Positions 25,770 through 34,354 of a DNA stretch of 64,000 nucleotides are shown here, piece after piece (position 1 is the stretch's first letter; every line of letters begins with the position of its first letter). Origin of the DNA: JBHELB01 sp041859045 (GTDB lineage Bacteria; Hydrogenedentota; Hydrogenedentia; Hydrogenedentales; SLHB01); contig JBHELB010000060.1 of NCBI GenBank assembly GCA_041859045.1, forward strand, positions 34,781-98,780. The letters run 5' to 3'. Position numbers and translations under genes: made by a program. The notes under the pieces are model-generated. The model made no database searches. It saw only the letters and a list, made by a program, of their open reading frames with translations, and was not told where the DNA came from.

Positions 25770-27032
25770 ATGACCCCGTTAAGCATCGTGCATATCCCTC
25801 GACGGTTCGTCCGCAGCGAATGGGGCGGAACCGAAACCGTCGTGCTGGAGACGAGTAAACGCCTCATCGCGCACGGGCACACGTGCGAACTCCTGTGCCC
25901 GAATGTCTTCGGCGGCCCGGAGCGCGAGGTGATGGATACGCTTCCGATTCATCGCACGCCGTACTTCTATCCGTATTGGGGCCTCAAGCCCGAAGCGCGT
26001 CGATTACTCGACAAAAAGGGCGGAAACTTGTTCTCGTTCAGCCTGTGGCGCGCGCTGCGGGCGTACCCAAAACTCGATCTCGTTCACCTTCACACCATCA
26101 ATCGCCTTGGCGGTATTGGCCGCACCGAGGCGCTGCGACGCGGGATTCCCTACGTTGTGTCGCTGCACGGGGGCGTGTTTGACGTGCCGAAGCAAGAGGC
26201 GGAATCGCTGACCGCGCCCGCGCGCGGCGCATTCGAATGGGGCAAGGTACTGGGATGGTGGGTTGGTGCGCGGCGCGTATTGGATGACGCCGCTGCGATC
26301 ATCTGCGTCGGGCAGTCGGAGCAGGTCCTCGCGCAGAAACATTTCCCCAACAAGCACGTTATTCACTTGCCCAACGGCGTCGATCCCGGCCGCTTCGCGC
26401 AAGGCGACGGCGCGGCGTTCCGTGCGCAGCACGGCATCCCGCAGGACGCCTTTGTGCTGCTCACCATTGCGCGGATCGACCCGCAGAAGAATCAGTTGCT
26501 CGCGGTACGCGCGTTGCCCAAACTTGCCGCTATCGAACCACGCTTGCACCTGGTTTTGGTGGGCCCCGCCACGAACGAACCCTATCTAGAGACCATCCGC
26601 AACACCGCGCGCGAGCTTGGCGTCGAGTCTCGTCTCACCATCGTGCCGGGGCTGGCGGGGGGGAGCGCCGACCTCGCGAACGCCTACCACAGCGGCGACG
26701 TCTTCTTGTTACCGTCGCGCCACGAGCCGTTCGGGATCGTTATCCTCGAGGCGTGGAGCGCGGGACGCCCGGTCATTGCAAGCCGAGTCGGGGGCATTCC
26801 TGCGTTTGTGGGGGATGGGATCGAAGGAATCCTCTTCGATTCCGATCAGGAGGAAAGCCTCGTGCGGGCATTCGAGAGGCTGGCCCAAAATCCGGAGCTT
26901 GCGCGTAGTATCGCCAAGGCGGGCCGCAGCAAGGCGGAACGCGAGTTCGGCTGGGATCGCCTGACGACCATGCTCGAGGACATCTACGAAAACGCTCTGC
27001 GGAGCCATTCCGCGGCCAGGGGCGCATCCTAA
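25770..27032 (+). CDS. Family 4 glycosyltransferase (GT-B)
   Basis: 420-aa retaining GT-B enzyme. N-terminal half begins 'IVHIPRRFVRSEWGGTETVV' with the glycine-rich acceptor loop; C-terminal half has 'IARIDPQKNQ' and the donor-binding EX7E motif as 'EPFGIVILEAWSAGRPVIAS'. Acts at the cytoplasmic membrane face on lipid-linked glycan. ATG 25770 has AGGAG eight nt upstream; the frame is open further upstream but lacks homology there. Last glycan gene before the pst operon. Confidence 0.92.
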   Translation: MTPLSIVHIPRRFVRSEWGGTETVVLETSKRLIAHGHTCELLCPNVFGGPEREVMDTLPIHRTPYFYPYWGLKPEARRLLDKKGGNLFSFSLWRALRAYPKLDLVHLHTINRLGGIGRTEALRRGIPYVVSLHGGVFDVPKQEAESLTAPARGAFEWGKVLGWWVGARRVLDDAAAIICVGQSEQVLAQKHFPNKHVIHLPNGVDPGRFAQGDGAAFRAQHGIPQDAFVLLTIARIDPQKNQLLAVRALPKLAAIEPRLHLVLVGPATNEPYLETIRNTARELGVESRLTIVPGLAGGSADLANAYHSGDVFLLPSRHEPFGIVILEAWSAGRPVIASRVGGIPAFVGDGIEGILFDSDQEESLVRAFERLAQNPELARSIAKAGRSKAEREFGWDRLTTMLEDIYENALRSHSAARGAS

Positions 27033-27060
27033 CAAAACCCTAACGTTTCTCCGCTACACT
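27028..27060 (+). promoter_or_regulatory. Candidate Pho box and promoter of the pst operon
   Basis: A direct repeat CCTAACA (27028-27034) and CCTAACG (27039-27045) has an 11-nt period, the helical spacing of PhoB/PhoP sites. It takes the place of a -35 and is followed nine nt later by TACACT (27055-27060) as -10. The context (phosphate transporter) fits. The repeat sequence resembles the TTAACA-type PhoP box more than the CTGTCAT-type PhoB box. Confidence 0.6.
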
Positions 27061-27082
27061 GCGCCCCGAAAAGGGGACCACT

Positions 27083-27976
27083 ATGCAAAAATCACAAAGC
27101 GCCTTCATCAAAGTGGTGTGGACATGCGGCCTTGCGGTGACGATCGCTGCGGCGCTGGGCGCGTGCGGACGGCCAACCACGCAGGATACAAAGCCCACGG
27201 CGTCGACCATCATTATCAAGGGCTCCGATACGATGGTGCATCTTGTCTCCAGTTGGACCGAGGATTACATGAAAGCGCACCCCGATACCTCGCTTTCGGT
27301 AACGGGCGGCGGCTCGGGCACGGGCATCGCTGCGCTGATCAATGGCACGACAGACCTCTGCGCTTCTTCGCGCGACATCAAACCCGAAGAGCGCGCGAAT
27401 GCGGAAAAGAAAGGCCGGAAAATCGCCGAGCATAGGGTCGCGCTTGACGCCATCGCGGTGATAGTCGGTAAGCAGAATCCGGTGGCCGAGTTGACGATGG
27501 ACCAACTCAAGCAAATCTATATGGGCACGGTGACCCGCTGGTCGCAGGTTGGCGGGCCGGATCAGCCCATCCAGGTCATCTCGCGCGAGTCGAGTTCGGG
27601 CACGTACGCGTTCTTCCAGGAGCACGTGCTGCAGAACGAGGATTATGTTGTGACGGCGCAACTGCTCCCGGCAACGGCAGCCATCGTTCAAGCCATATCG
27701 AGTGACCCGTGGTCGATCGGCTACGTCGGGCTTGGATACGCGGAAGAAGCGAAGACCTCGGTTAAGACCGTGGCCATCAAGAAAGATGCAAGCTCGCCTG
27801 CCGTCGCGCCCAGCGTCGAGACCGTGCTTTCCGGCGCATACAGCATTTCCCGTGCGCTGTATCTTTACAGTACAGACCCGACCTCGGCGCCGGTGAAGGC
27901 CTTTCTCGACTATTGCGTGAGCGCGCAGGGGCAGGAAGTGGTGGCTAAGACGGGTTTTGTAAGGGTGTCGAAGTAG
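27083..27976 (+). CDS. pstS: Phosphate ABC transporter substrate-binding lipoprotein
   Basis: 297 aa. Signal peptide ending in lipobox 'LGAC' indicates a lipid-anchored periplasmic protein. Phosphate-contact loops are visible: 'IKGSDTMVHL', 'TGGGSGTGIAAL', 'SSRDIKPEE' and 'SRESSSGTYAFF'. Matches PstS of the PBP-like family. Shine-Dalgarno AAAAGGGGA precedes the ATG. First gene of pstSCAB-phoU and directly behind a candidate Pho box. Confidence 0.95.
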   Translation: MQKSQSAFIKVVWTCGLAVTIAAALGACGRPTTQDTKPTASTIIIKGSDTMVHLVSSWTEDYMKAHPDTSLSVTGGGSGTGIAALINGTTDLCASSRDIKPEERANAEKKGRKIAEHRVALDAIAVIVGKQNPVAELTMDQLKQIYMGTVTRWSQVGGPDQPIQVISRESSSGTYAFFQEHVLQNEDYVVTAQLLPATAAIVQAISSDPWSIGYVGLGYAEEAKTSVKTVAIKKDASSPAVAPSVETVLSGAYSISRALYLYSTDPTSAPVKAFLDYCVSAQGQEVVAKTGFVRVSK

Positions 27977-28849
27977 ATGGGACGCGGATTTCGCGAACTT
28001 GCCGTGCGTTGGTGGATGCGCTTTTGCGCATCCACAAGCATCCTCATCGTCGCGCTGATCTTCATCTTCCTGCTGCGCGAAGCGTACCCGCTTCTGGGGG
28101 AGTCCGGTCTCGGCAGTCTGCTGAACGGACGTTGGGCGCCGGTGTCGCCCAAACACCCGAGTTTCGGCCTCGGGCCGTTGTTCACCGGCTCGATGCTGGT
28201 AACGCTACTGGCCACATTGTTCGCCATTCCGTTCGGGGTGTGCGGCGCGGTGTTCATTTCAGAACTTGCGGGGCCCAAGGAACGTGAGTTTCTCAAGCCG
28301 TTCATCGAACTGCTCGCGTCGATTCCATCCGTTGTGATCGGCTTCTTCGGGCTCATCGTGCTCGCGCCGCTCGTGCGCGAGGTGTTTCACTTGCAGACCG
28401 GCCTCACGGCGTTGACGGGCGCGCTGCTGCTCGCGCTGATGGCGATCCCCACTATCATTTCCGTATCGGAAGACGCCCTGCGCAGCGTGCCGATGTCGTT
28501 TAAAGAGGCATCGCTGGCGCTGGGCGCGAGCCGCATGCAGACGATCTGGAAAGTCACCGTGCCTGCGGCTCTATCGGGCATCGTCGCGGCGGTGATGCTG
28601 GGCATGGGACGCGTCTTTGGCGAGACGATGGCCGTGCTCATGGTGACCGGCAACGCTCCCGTGCTTACCGCGTCGCCGCTGCGCTCCGTGCGCACGATGA
28701 CCGCCACCATCGCGGCCGAAATGGGCGAAGTCACCTTTGGCAGCGAACACTACCGCGCCTTGTTCTGGGTGGGGCTCGTGCTACTGGGAGTAACGTTCCT
28801 TTTCAACCTGGTCGCGCTGCGCGTCCTCAAGTCGTACGGGAACCGCTAG
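27977..28849 (+). CDS. pstC: Phosphate ABC transporter permease PstC
   Basis: 290-aa inner-membrane permease with about six membrane segments and the ABC-permease loop 'KEASLALGASRMQTIWKVTVPAALSGI' that contacts PstB. The large early loop and 'AVFISELAGPKEREFLKP' are PstC-like. Starts immediately after the pstS stop. Confidence 0.95.
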   Translation: MGRGFRELAVRWWMRFCASTSILIVALIFIFLLREAYPLLGESGLGSLLNGRWAPVSPKHPSFGLGPLFTGSMLVTLLATLFAIPFGVCGAVFISELAGPKEREFLKPFIELLASIPSVVIGFFGLIVLAPLVREVFHLQTGLTALTGALLLALMAIPTIISVSEDALRSVPMSFKEASLALGASRMQTIWKVTVPAALSGIVAAVMLGMGRVFGETMAVLMVTGNAPVLTASPLRSVRTMTATIAAEMGEVTFGSEHYRALFWVGLVLLGVTFLFNLVALRVLKSYGNR

Positions 28850-28850
28850 G

Positions 28851-29702
28851 ATGAGACGAAACCGCGGAGAATTCATCATCGCACTGGGTATGCGCGGCAT
28901 CACGTACGGCATCGTCGCCATCGTGGCGTACATGGTCTTTGACATCGTGGTCAAGGGCGCGCCCTCGATCACTCCCTCTTTTCTGTTTCAGAGTCCGCGC
29001 GAAAGCGGCGCGGAAGGCGGTATTTTCCCCGCGATTCTCGGCACGTTCTACCTCATCCTGGGCACGGTTGCAGTGGCATTGCCCCTTGGCATGGGCAGCG
29101 CCATCTACCTCTCCGAGTACGCGCATCAGGGCCGCTTCACGCAGCTTGTGCGTCTGGCGATCATCACGCTCGCGGGCGTGCCTTCGATTGTCTTCGGGTT
29201 ATTCGGTCTCGGCCTCTTTGTGCTCTTCTTCGGGTTTGGCGCGTCGATTCTGGCGGGTTCGTTGACGTTAGCGTGCATGGTGCTGCCCACCATCATCGTG
29301 TCGAGCGAGGAAGCCCTCCGCGCCGTGCCGCGAACGCTGCGCGAGGCCAGTCTGGCCCTGGGCGCGACGAAATGGGAGACGATCCGCAGCAACGTCCTGC
29401 CCTACGCGATTCCCGGCATGATGACGGGCAGTATCCTCGGCATTGGGCGCGCCGCGGGCGAAACCGCACCGATTCTGCTAACCGCCGCCGCGTTCTTCCT
29501 GCCGTCACTGCCGAAGTCGGTCTTCGATCAGTGCATGGCGCTGCCCTATCACCTGTATATTTTGGCAACCCAAATGCCGGATGCGGAAAAAGTGCGCCCC
29601 ATGCAGTATGGCGCGGCGCTGGTGTTGCTCGCACTGGTGCTCGGAATCAATCTCATCGCCATCGTGTTGCGCAGTCACTTCAGGAAAAAGTACAGATGGT
29701 AA
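28851..29702 (+). CDS. pstA: Phosphate ABC transporter permease PstA
   Basis: 283-aa permease, about six membrane segments, with coupling loop 'REASLALGATKWETIRSNVLPYAIPGM' and the PstA-type 'AIYLSEYAHQGRFTQLVRL'. Pairs with PstC to form the channel. Starts one nt after the pstC stop and overlaps the pstB start by seven nt. Confidence 0.95.
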   Translation: MRRNRGEFIIALGMRGITYGIVAIVAYMVFDIVVKGAPSITPSFLFQSPRESGAEGGIFPAILGTFYLILGTVAVALPLGMGSAIYLSEYAHQGRFTQLVRLAIITLAGVPSIVFGLFGLGLFVLFFGFGASILAGSLTLACMVLPTIIVSSEEALRAVPRTLREASLALGATKWETIRSNVLPYAIPGMMTGSILGIGRAAGETAPILLTAAAFFLPSLPKSVFDQCMALPYHLYILATQMPDAEKVRPMQYGAALVLLALVLGINLIAIVLRSHFRKKYRW

Positions 29703-30469
29703 ACTTGCCTCCCGAATCCATTCAGATCAGCGCGCGGAACCTGAATTTCTACTACGGTGCGTCGCAGGCCTTGCACGGGATCAACATCGATATCCCCGTG
29801 AAGCAGGTCACGGCCTTTATCGGGCCGTCGGGCTGCGGCAAGTCGACGTTTCTGCGCACGCTGAACCGCATGAACGATATCATCGAGGGCACCCGCCTCG
29901 AGGGAACCGTGCTTATCGAAGGCAAAAATATCTACTCGCCGGACACGGACGTCGTCGATCTGCGGCGGCACGTGGGCATGGTCTTCCAGAAGTCGAATCC
30001 CTTCCCGAAATCGATTTTCGACAACGTCGCGTACGGTCCGCGCATTCACGGCACGCGCGGGCGGCAGGAACTGGCGGAAATCGTCGAGCGCAGCCTCACG
30101 CGCGCGGGACTGTGGGAAGAAGTGAAGGACCGCCTGAATCAGAGCGCCATCGGGCTTTCCGGCGGGCAGCAACAGCGCCTGTGCATCGCGCGGGCCCTGG
30201 CGATCGACCCGCGCATTCTGCTGATGGACGAGCCCGCGTCGGCGCTTGACCCCCGGGCCACGAGCCGAATCGAAGACCTCATTGGCGAGTTGCGGTCGGA
30301 CTACACAATCGTAATCGTCACGCACAACATGCAGCAGGCGGCGCGCGTTTCCGACTATACGGCGTTCTTCTACGAGGGGCGCTTGATCGAGTACGATGTC
30401 ACGGGCCATATGTTCACCAATCCCGGCGAGAAACAGACCGAGGACTACATCACGGGCCGCTTCGGTTAG
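29696..30469 (+). CDS. pstB: Phosphate ABC transporter ATPase PstB
   Basis: 257-aa ATPase: Walker A 'GPSGCGKST', Q-loop 'MVFQKSNPFPKSI', signature 'LSGGQQQRL', Walker B 'ILLMDEPASALDP' and switch His in 'VTHNMQQA'. The PstB-specific 'NRMNDIIEG' and 'NPFPKSIFDNVAYGPR' are present. ATG 29696 overlaps the end of pstA, indicating coupling. Confidence 0.97.
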   Translation: MVNLPPESIQISARNLNFYYGASQALHGINIDIPVKQVTAFIGPSGCGKSTFLRTLNRMNDIIEGTRLEGTVLIEGKNIYSPDTDVVDLRRHVGMVFQKSNPFPKSIFDNVAYGPRIHGTRGRQELAEIVERSLTRAGLWEEVKDRLNQSAIGLSGGQQQRLCIARALAIDPRILLMDEPASALDPRATSRIEDLIGELRSDYTIVIVTHNMQQAARVSDYTAFFYEGRLIEYDVTGHMFTNPGEKQTEDYITGRFG

Positions 30470-30496
30470 TCGGCGGCCGGCACGAAAGGGACTGTC

Positions 30497-31201
30497 ATGG
30501 CGAGCCATCTTCAGCGCGAGCTCGATCTTCTGAAGCGCAAGCTGCTTTCGTTGAGTGCACTCGTCGAGGGCACGCTTCAGCGCGCGGTCAAGGCCCTGCG
30601 CGAGCGCGACACAGCGCTGGCCCAGTGGGTGATCGACGTAGACTATGAGATTGACCAGCGCGAGGTGGAAATCGAAGAGGAATGCCAGAAAATTCTGGCC
30701 CTTCACCAACCGGTCGCCTACGATCTGCGCTACATCATCGCCGTGCTCAAGATTAACGGGGAACTTGAGCGCATCGGCGACGCCACCGTCAACATCGCCG
30801 AACGCGCGTTGTTTCTTTCGTCACACGAGCAATGGGAAGGCACCTACGACTTCTCCACGATGGTCGAAAAGGCCCAGTGGATGCTGCGCAATAGTCTGGA
30901 TGCTCTTGTCAACGGCGAGGCCAACCTCGCGTATGCCGTCTGCGCGGCGGACGATGAGGTGGACGCGCTCAACCGAGAGGTGTACGAGTTCGTCCACAAA
31001 AACATTCGGGACCACCCCGAACACCTTGAAATTCTGCTGCATCTCCTGGGAATCTCGCGCCATCTCGAGCGCATCGGTGATCACGCCACGAACATCGCCG
31101 AGGACGTCATTTACCTGATCGTGGGCGAGATCGTGCGCCATCGCAGCGAAACGTTTCACATCGCGCAGCCCCCGCCTGATGGAGAGCCGCTGCCGGAATA
31201 G
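30497..31201 (+). CDS. phoU: Phosphate signalling/transport regulator PhoU
   Basis: 234 aa, two three-helix PhoU repeats (about 10-95 and 115-205), each with the acidic metal-binding helix: 'YDLRYIIAVLKINGELERIGD' type in the first and 'HLLGISRHLERIGDHATNIAED' in the second. It links PstSCAB activity to a PhoR-type kinase; no phoR or phoB is present in the window. Closes the pst operon. Confidence 0.95.
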   Translation: MASHLQRELDLLKRKLLSLSALVEGTLQRAVKALRERDTALAQWVIDVDYEIDQREVEIEEECQKILALHQPVAYDLRYIIAVLKINGELERIGDATVNIAERALFLSSHEQWEGTYDFSTMVEKAQWMLRNSLDALVNGEANLAYAVCAADDEVDALNREVYEFVHKNIRDHPEHLEILLHLLGISRHLERIGDHATNIAEDVIYLIVGEIVRHRSETFHIAQPPPDGEPLPE

Positions 31202-31233
31202 AGGTGTTGCCGCGTTTCCTTTCCGGTATTCGG

Positions 31234-31262
31234 TTGTGTTCTGAGGGCGACGTCGGTACACT
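31234..31262 (+). promoter_or_regulatory. Promoter of the second glycan block
   Basis: TTGTGT (31234-31239), 17-nt spacer, TACACT (31257-31262). It would separate the Wzy-type gene at 31309 from the phosphate-regulated operon. Confidence 0.5.
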
Positions 31263-31308
31263 GCTGTCGTTTCGCGCGCGGCCATAAAAAAGCACTGGAG
31301 GGCACGCA

Positions 31309-32838
31309 TTGAAAGACGTCATTTTTCTCGTGTGCTTTCCCCTTTCGGTCCTGGTCGGCGTATTATTTGCCCGCTCATCCCGCCGCTTGCGCGATTCTGT
31401 CTTCATCGCCATGGTGTTCTGCACAACCTTCGTCCACATGCAGACCATCAAGCAGGACATCAATTTTCTGAGCCGCGAGTGGTATCGCGGCACCACGCGC
31501 GGGTTCGAGTTCTCCTTTGAAGACGGCTTGGCGCTCATCCTGCTTTTTGGCACGCTGCTTGCCTCGCGCCGGGATAATGTGCGCAAGTATTTTGTGCCTG
31601 GCTTGGCGCTGTTGCTGACGTATTTCGCCTACTGCATTCTCAATGTCGCCATCTCCGATCCCAAAATCTTCGGCATGTTCGAACTCTCCAAGATTCTGCG
31701 CGGGATAATCATTTTCCTCGCCGTCGCCTTTCATGTGCGGGGCGAGCGCGAGATCCGGCTGCTGCTGTACGGCCTGGCGGGCGCGATTTGTTTCGAGGCC
31801 AGCGTCGGGCTGTTCGATCGGTATTACCTGGGCATCAATCGCGTCAGCGCAACGATGGGCCACCCAAACAACCTCTCGATGTTCTGTCTGCTGGCAACGC
31901 CCATTCTGCTGGCGGCGGCCCTGTCCTCCGCGGCCCCACGGCTCCGCGCGCTCTACGGCATCGCCACGTTGCTCGGCGCGGGCTGCGTCATTCTGACCAT
32001 CAGCCGCACCGGGTTCGCCGCGCTCGTGCTCACCTGCGGACTCACCCTCGTCACGTGCATCGGCTTCAAATTCACGCCGCGCAACATCGCAATTCTGGCC
32101 ATCGCTACGCTCGCGGCACTCGGCATGGTGGGCAAGGCCTGGAATTCGCTGTCGGTCCGCTACGGGGAATCCACGCTGGAACATGAGTACATGGGCGACG
32201 AAACCGAGGGGCGCGGCTATTACCTGCGCGTCGCCGCCATGATTGCGCAAGAAGAGGTGCTGGGCGTCGGCCTCAACAACTACAGTTGGGCCGTCTCGCG
32301 CGATTACGGCCATCGCCTTGGGGTGCCCTACATCCCTTATATCAGCACGCGCGTTCCTCCGCCCGTCGAAATCATTCGCGGGAAAACCATGCTCACGCAG
32401 CTCCAGGCGGCGCCCGCGCACAACCTTTTCGCGCTCACCGTCAGCGAACTGGGCATTCCTGGGCTCCTTATCTTTCTTGCCCTTTGGGCGCGCTGGTTCC
32501 AGATGGGCGGACGCTTCATATGGCGCCATGGCGAATCTTTGCTCGACCGTTTTGGAATAGGCGCCTTCTTTGGCTTGTTGGCGTTGCTGCTTCAGAACCT
32601 CACGGAATGGGCTTTCCGCCAAACGGCGGTTTTCTTTCTTGCGCACATCATTATTGCGGCGTTGGCGGCGGCGTATTATTACCGCTTCGTGCGCCCTCCG
32701 GTTCCACACGCCTTGTTAAGAGCGTTGCTTTTGCGTCGTCAGCAGGCGCTGCGCGCCGCAAGCAACGAATCGCGCAGCGAGGGCCCCGTGCCTCCTCCGC
32801 CGCCGCCCGTGGGACCGCGCTCCAGGCGACGCGCGTAG
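31309..32838 (+). CDS. O-antigen polymerase/ligase family membrane protein
   Basis: 509 aa from TTG 31309, with CTGGAGGG upstream. About ten to twelve membrane segments and a Wzy_C-like periplasmic region containing 'EEVLGVGLNNYSW' and 'APAHNLFALTVSELG', the conserved His-containing stretch of O-antigen ligases. The C-terminal ~35 residues are a basic, Pro-rich tail. Either polymerase (Wzy) or ligase (WaaL); the TPR-tailed relative at 9814 is the other candidate in this locus. Confidence 0.85.
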   Translation: MKDVIFLVCFPLSVLVGVLFARSSRRLRDSVFIAMVFCTTFVHMQTIKQDINFLSREWYRGTTRGFEFSFEDGLALILLFGTLLASRRDNVRKYFVPGLALLLTYFAYCILNVAISDPKIFGMFELSKILRGIIIFLAVAFHVRGEREIRLLLYGLAGAICFEASVGLFDRYYLGINRVSATMGHPNNLSMFCLLATPILLAAALSSAAPRLRALYGIATLLGAGCVILTISRTGFAALVLTCGLTLVTCIGFKFTPRNIAILAIATLAALGMVGKAWNSLSVRYGESTLEHEYMGDETEGRGYYLRVAAMIAQEEVLGVGLNNYSWAVSRDYGHRLGVPYIPYISTRVPPPVEIIRGKTMLTQLQAAPAHNLFALTVSELGIPGLLIFLALWARWFQMGGRFIWRHGESLLDRFGIGAFFGLLALLLQNLTEWAFRQTAVFFLAHIIIAALAAAYYYRFVRPPVPHALLRALLLRRQQALRAASNESRSEGPVPPPPPPVGPRSRRRA

Positions 32839-32863
32839 CGCGAGCAAAAGGGAGCGCGCCTTT

Positions 32864-32908
32864 TTGGTGTGCGCGCCTGAAGTCAGGTATAGTGTGACGG
32901 TTTGTCAC
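32864..32908 (+). promoter_or_regulatory. Promoter with dyad before the nitroreductase-methyltransferase gene
   Basis: TTGGTG (32864-32869), 18-nt spacer, TATAGT (32888-32893), immediately followed by inverted repeat GTGAC-GGTTT-GTCAC (32894-32908), placed where a repressor could block initiation. Confidence 0.5.
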
Positions 32909-32945
32909 GCGAAGACACACTGAGGCGAAACGAGGGTTAGCGCGG

Positions 32946-34352
32946 ATGGAGAGACCGGCGTTGAAAGCCGATGCGTTTTGGACGCTGGCGGCGAATCGGC
33001 GCAGTACGCGACTGTTCGAGGAACGCGACGTTCCGCCGGAAGTCGTCGAGCGCATTGTGCAGGGTGCCTTGTATGCCCCCACCTCGTGCAACCGCCAACT
33101 CTGGCATTTCATCGCTGTCACCGACCCGGAGGTTAAAGCCGAGGTGTCGCGCCTGGGCGACGACGGAGCGCAGTCGTACCTCTACGACGCCCCGCTGATT
33201 CTGGCCATCTTCTACGACACCACGATGGAGAGCCGCAATCCCTGCTATACCCCGTATCTGACGGCGGGCATGGCGGTGTACGGCGTTCTCTTGGCCGCCG
33301 AAGCGGAAGGCGTCGGCGCAATTTACCTGGGCGGCATTCGCAGCCCGCGCGGCGTGGCGAAAGCCGTCGGCGCGCCGCCACACATGCAAAACCTGGGGCT
33401 GATCTGCCTGGGATACCGCGCGGACAATCCGCCCGCGCCTAATCGCCGCGCCCCGGCGGACGTAATCAGCTACAACCACTTCCCCCCCACGCTGCCGTAT
33501 TGCCATCCTGATATCCGCCCGCACGTCTGGAAGCTGCGGCAGTTGGCCGATTTCCGGGACAAGGTGCTGTGGTACAAGGGCGTTGGCTTCGATGCAAAGA
33601 CGTTGCACGTCAACCCGGACCCGCGCCACTCTCCAAAATTTCAGTACATGACCGAACGTTTGGGCATGATGACCGCCCGCTATGCGCAGCCGCGAGTGCT
33701 CGATATCTTCGCGCATAACGGCGATCTCGTGCTCCAACTGTTGAACACCTGCGGGCCGCAGCTCGGCACGCTCTACGCCTATGATCTAACGGAAGGCATT
33801 GCGCGCTACATTCGCGAACGGCTCGAGCCCATTTTGCCGCTCGATAACGTCGAATTCGTCGTGAACGCCGGCGTGGATCAGATCCAAATTCCGTTGCCCG
33901 ACAACAGCGTGGACGTGGTGTCGTGCTATGAACGACTGGGACATTTTGAAGATCCCGCGCCGCTCGCTCGCGAGATGGCCCGCGTGTTACGGCCCGGCGG
34001 CTCCGGCCTGGTGGTCGTGTCGAATCGTTACTACCCGCACATGTACCGCTATCGGCGCTCGTGGAAAAAGAACTACGCACTGGGCCGAAACTGGGATTTT
34101 GGTCCTGAGCGGAAGTTCCGTCCCTGGGATGCGGAGCGCGTACTCAAAGAAGCGGGTCTTCGCGTCGTGAGCATGACCGGCCTTGGCCCGGTCGAGCGCA
34201 AGGTGGCGTCGCTTGCGGCGCGGTGGTGCCGTCGTTTGAATTGGCACACGCAGGGCGATCGTATTGAAGACTGGGCTGAGCAGCGCAATGCGGTGCGCGG
34301 GTTGACTCGCTACTGTGCGAACGCGCTCGCGTTTGAAGTCGCCAAGGATTGA
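32946..34352 (+). CDS. Nitroreductase - SAM methyltransferase fusion protein
   Basis: 468 aa. Residues 10-170 are a nitroreductase-family FMN domain: 'RRSTRLFEERDVP' with flavin-phosphate arginines, 'APTSCNRQLWHFIAV', 'DAPLILAIFYDT' and 'GVGAIYLGGIR'. Residues ~225-400 are a class I methyltransferase: motif I reads 'LDIFAHNGDL' instead of the usual glycine-rich loop, and 'LPDNSVDVVSCYERLGHFEDP' and 'EMARVLRPGGSGLVVVS' are Methyltransf_11-like. One uninterrupted frame, so the fusion is real. Substrate unknown; the glycan context suggests modification of a sugar or lipid intermediate. It ends three nt before the next start. Confidence 0.82.
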   Translation: MERPALKADAFWTLAANRRSTRLFEERDVPPEVVERIVQGALYAPTSCNRQLWHFIAVTDPEVKAEVSRLGDDGAQSYLYDAPLILAIFYDTTMESRNPCYTPYLTAGMAVYGVLLAAEAEGVGAIYLGGIRSPRGVAKAVGAPPHMQNLGLICLGYRADNPPAPNRRAPADVISYNHFPPTLPYCHPDIRPHVWKLRQLADFRDKVLWYKGVGFDAKTLHVNPDPRHSPKFQYMTERLGMMTARYAQPRVLDIFAHNGDLVLQLLNTCGPQLGTLYAYDLTEGIARYIRERLEPILPLDNVEFVVNAGVDQIQIPLPDNSVDVVSCYERLGHFEDPAPLAREMARVLRPGGSGLVVVSNRYYPHMYRYRRSWKKNYALGRNWDFGPERKFRPWDAERVLKEAGLRVVSMTGLGPVERKVASLAARWCRRLNWHTQGDRIEDWAEQRNAVRGLTRYCANALAFEVAKD

Positions 34353-34354
34353 CC

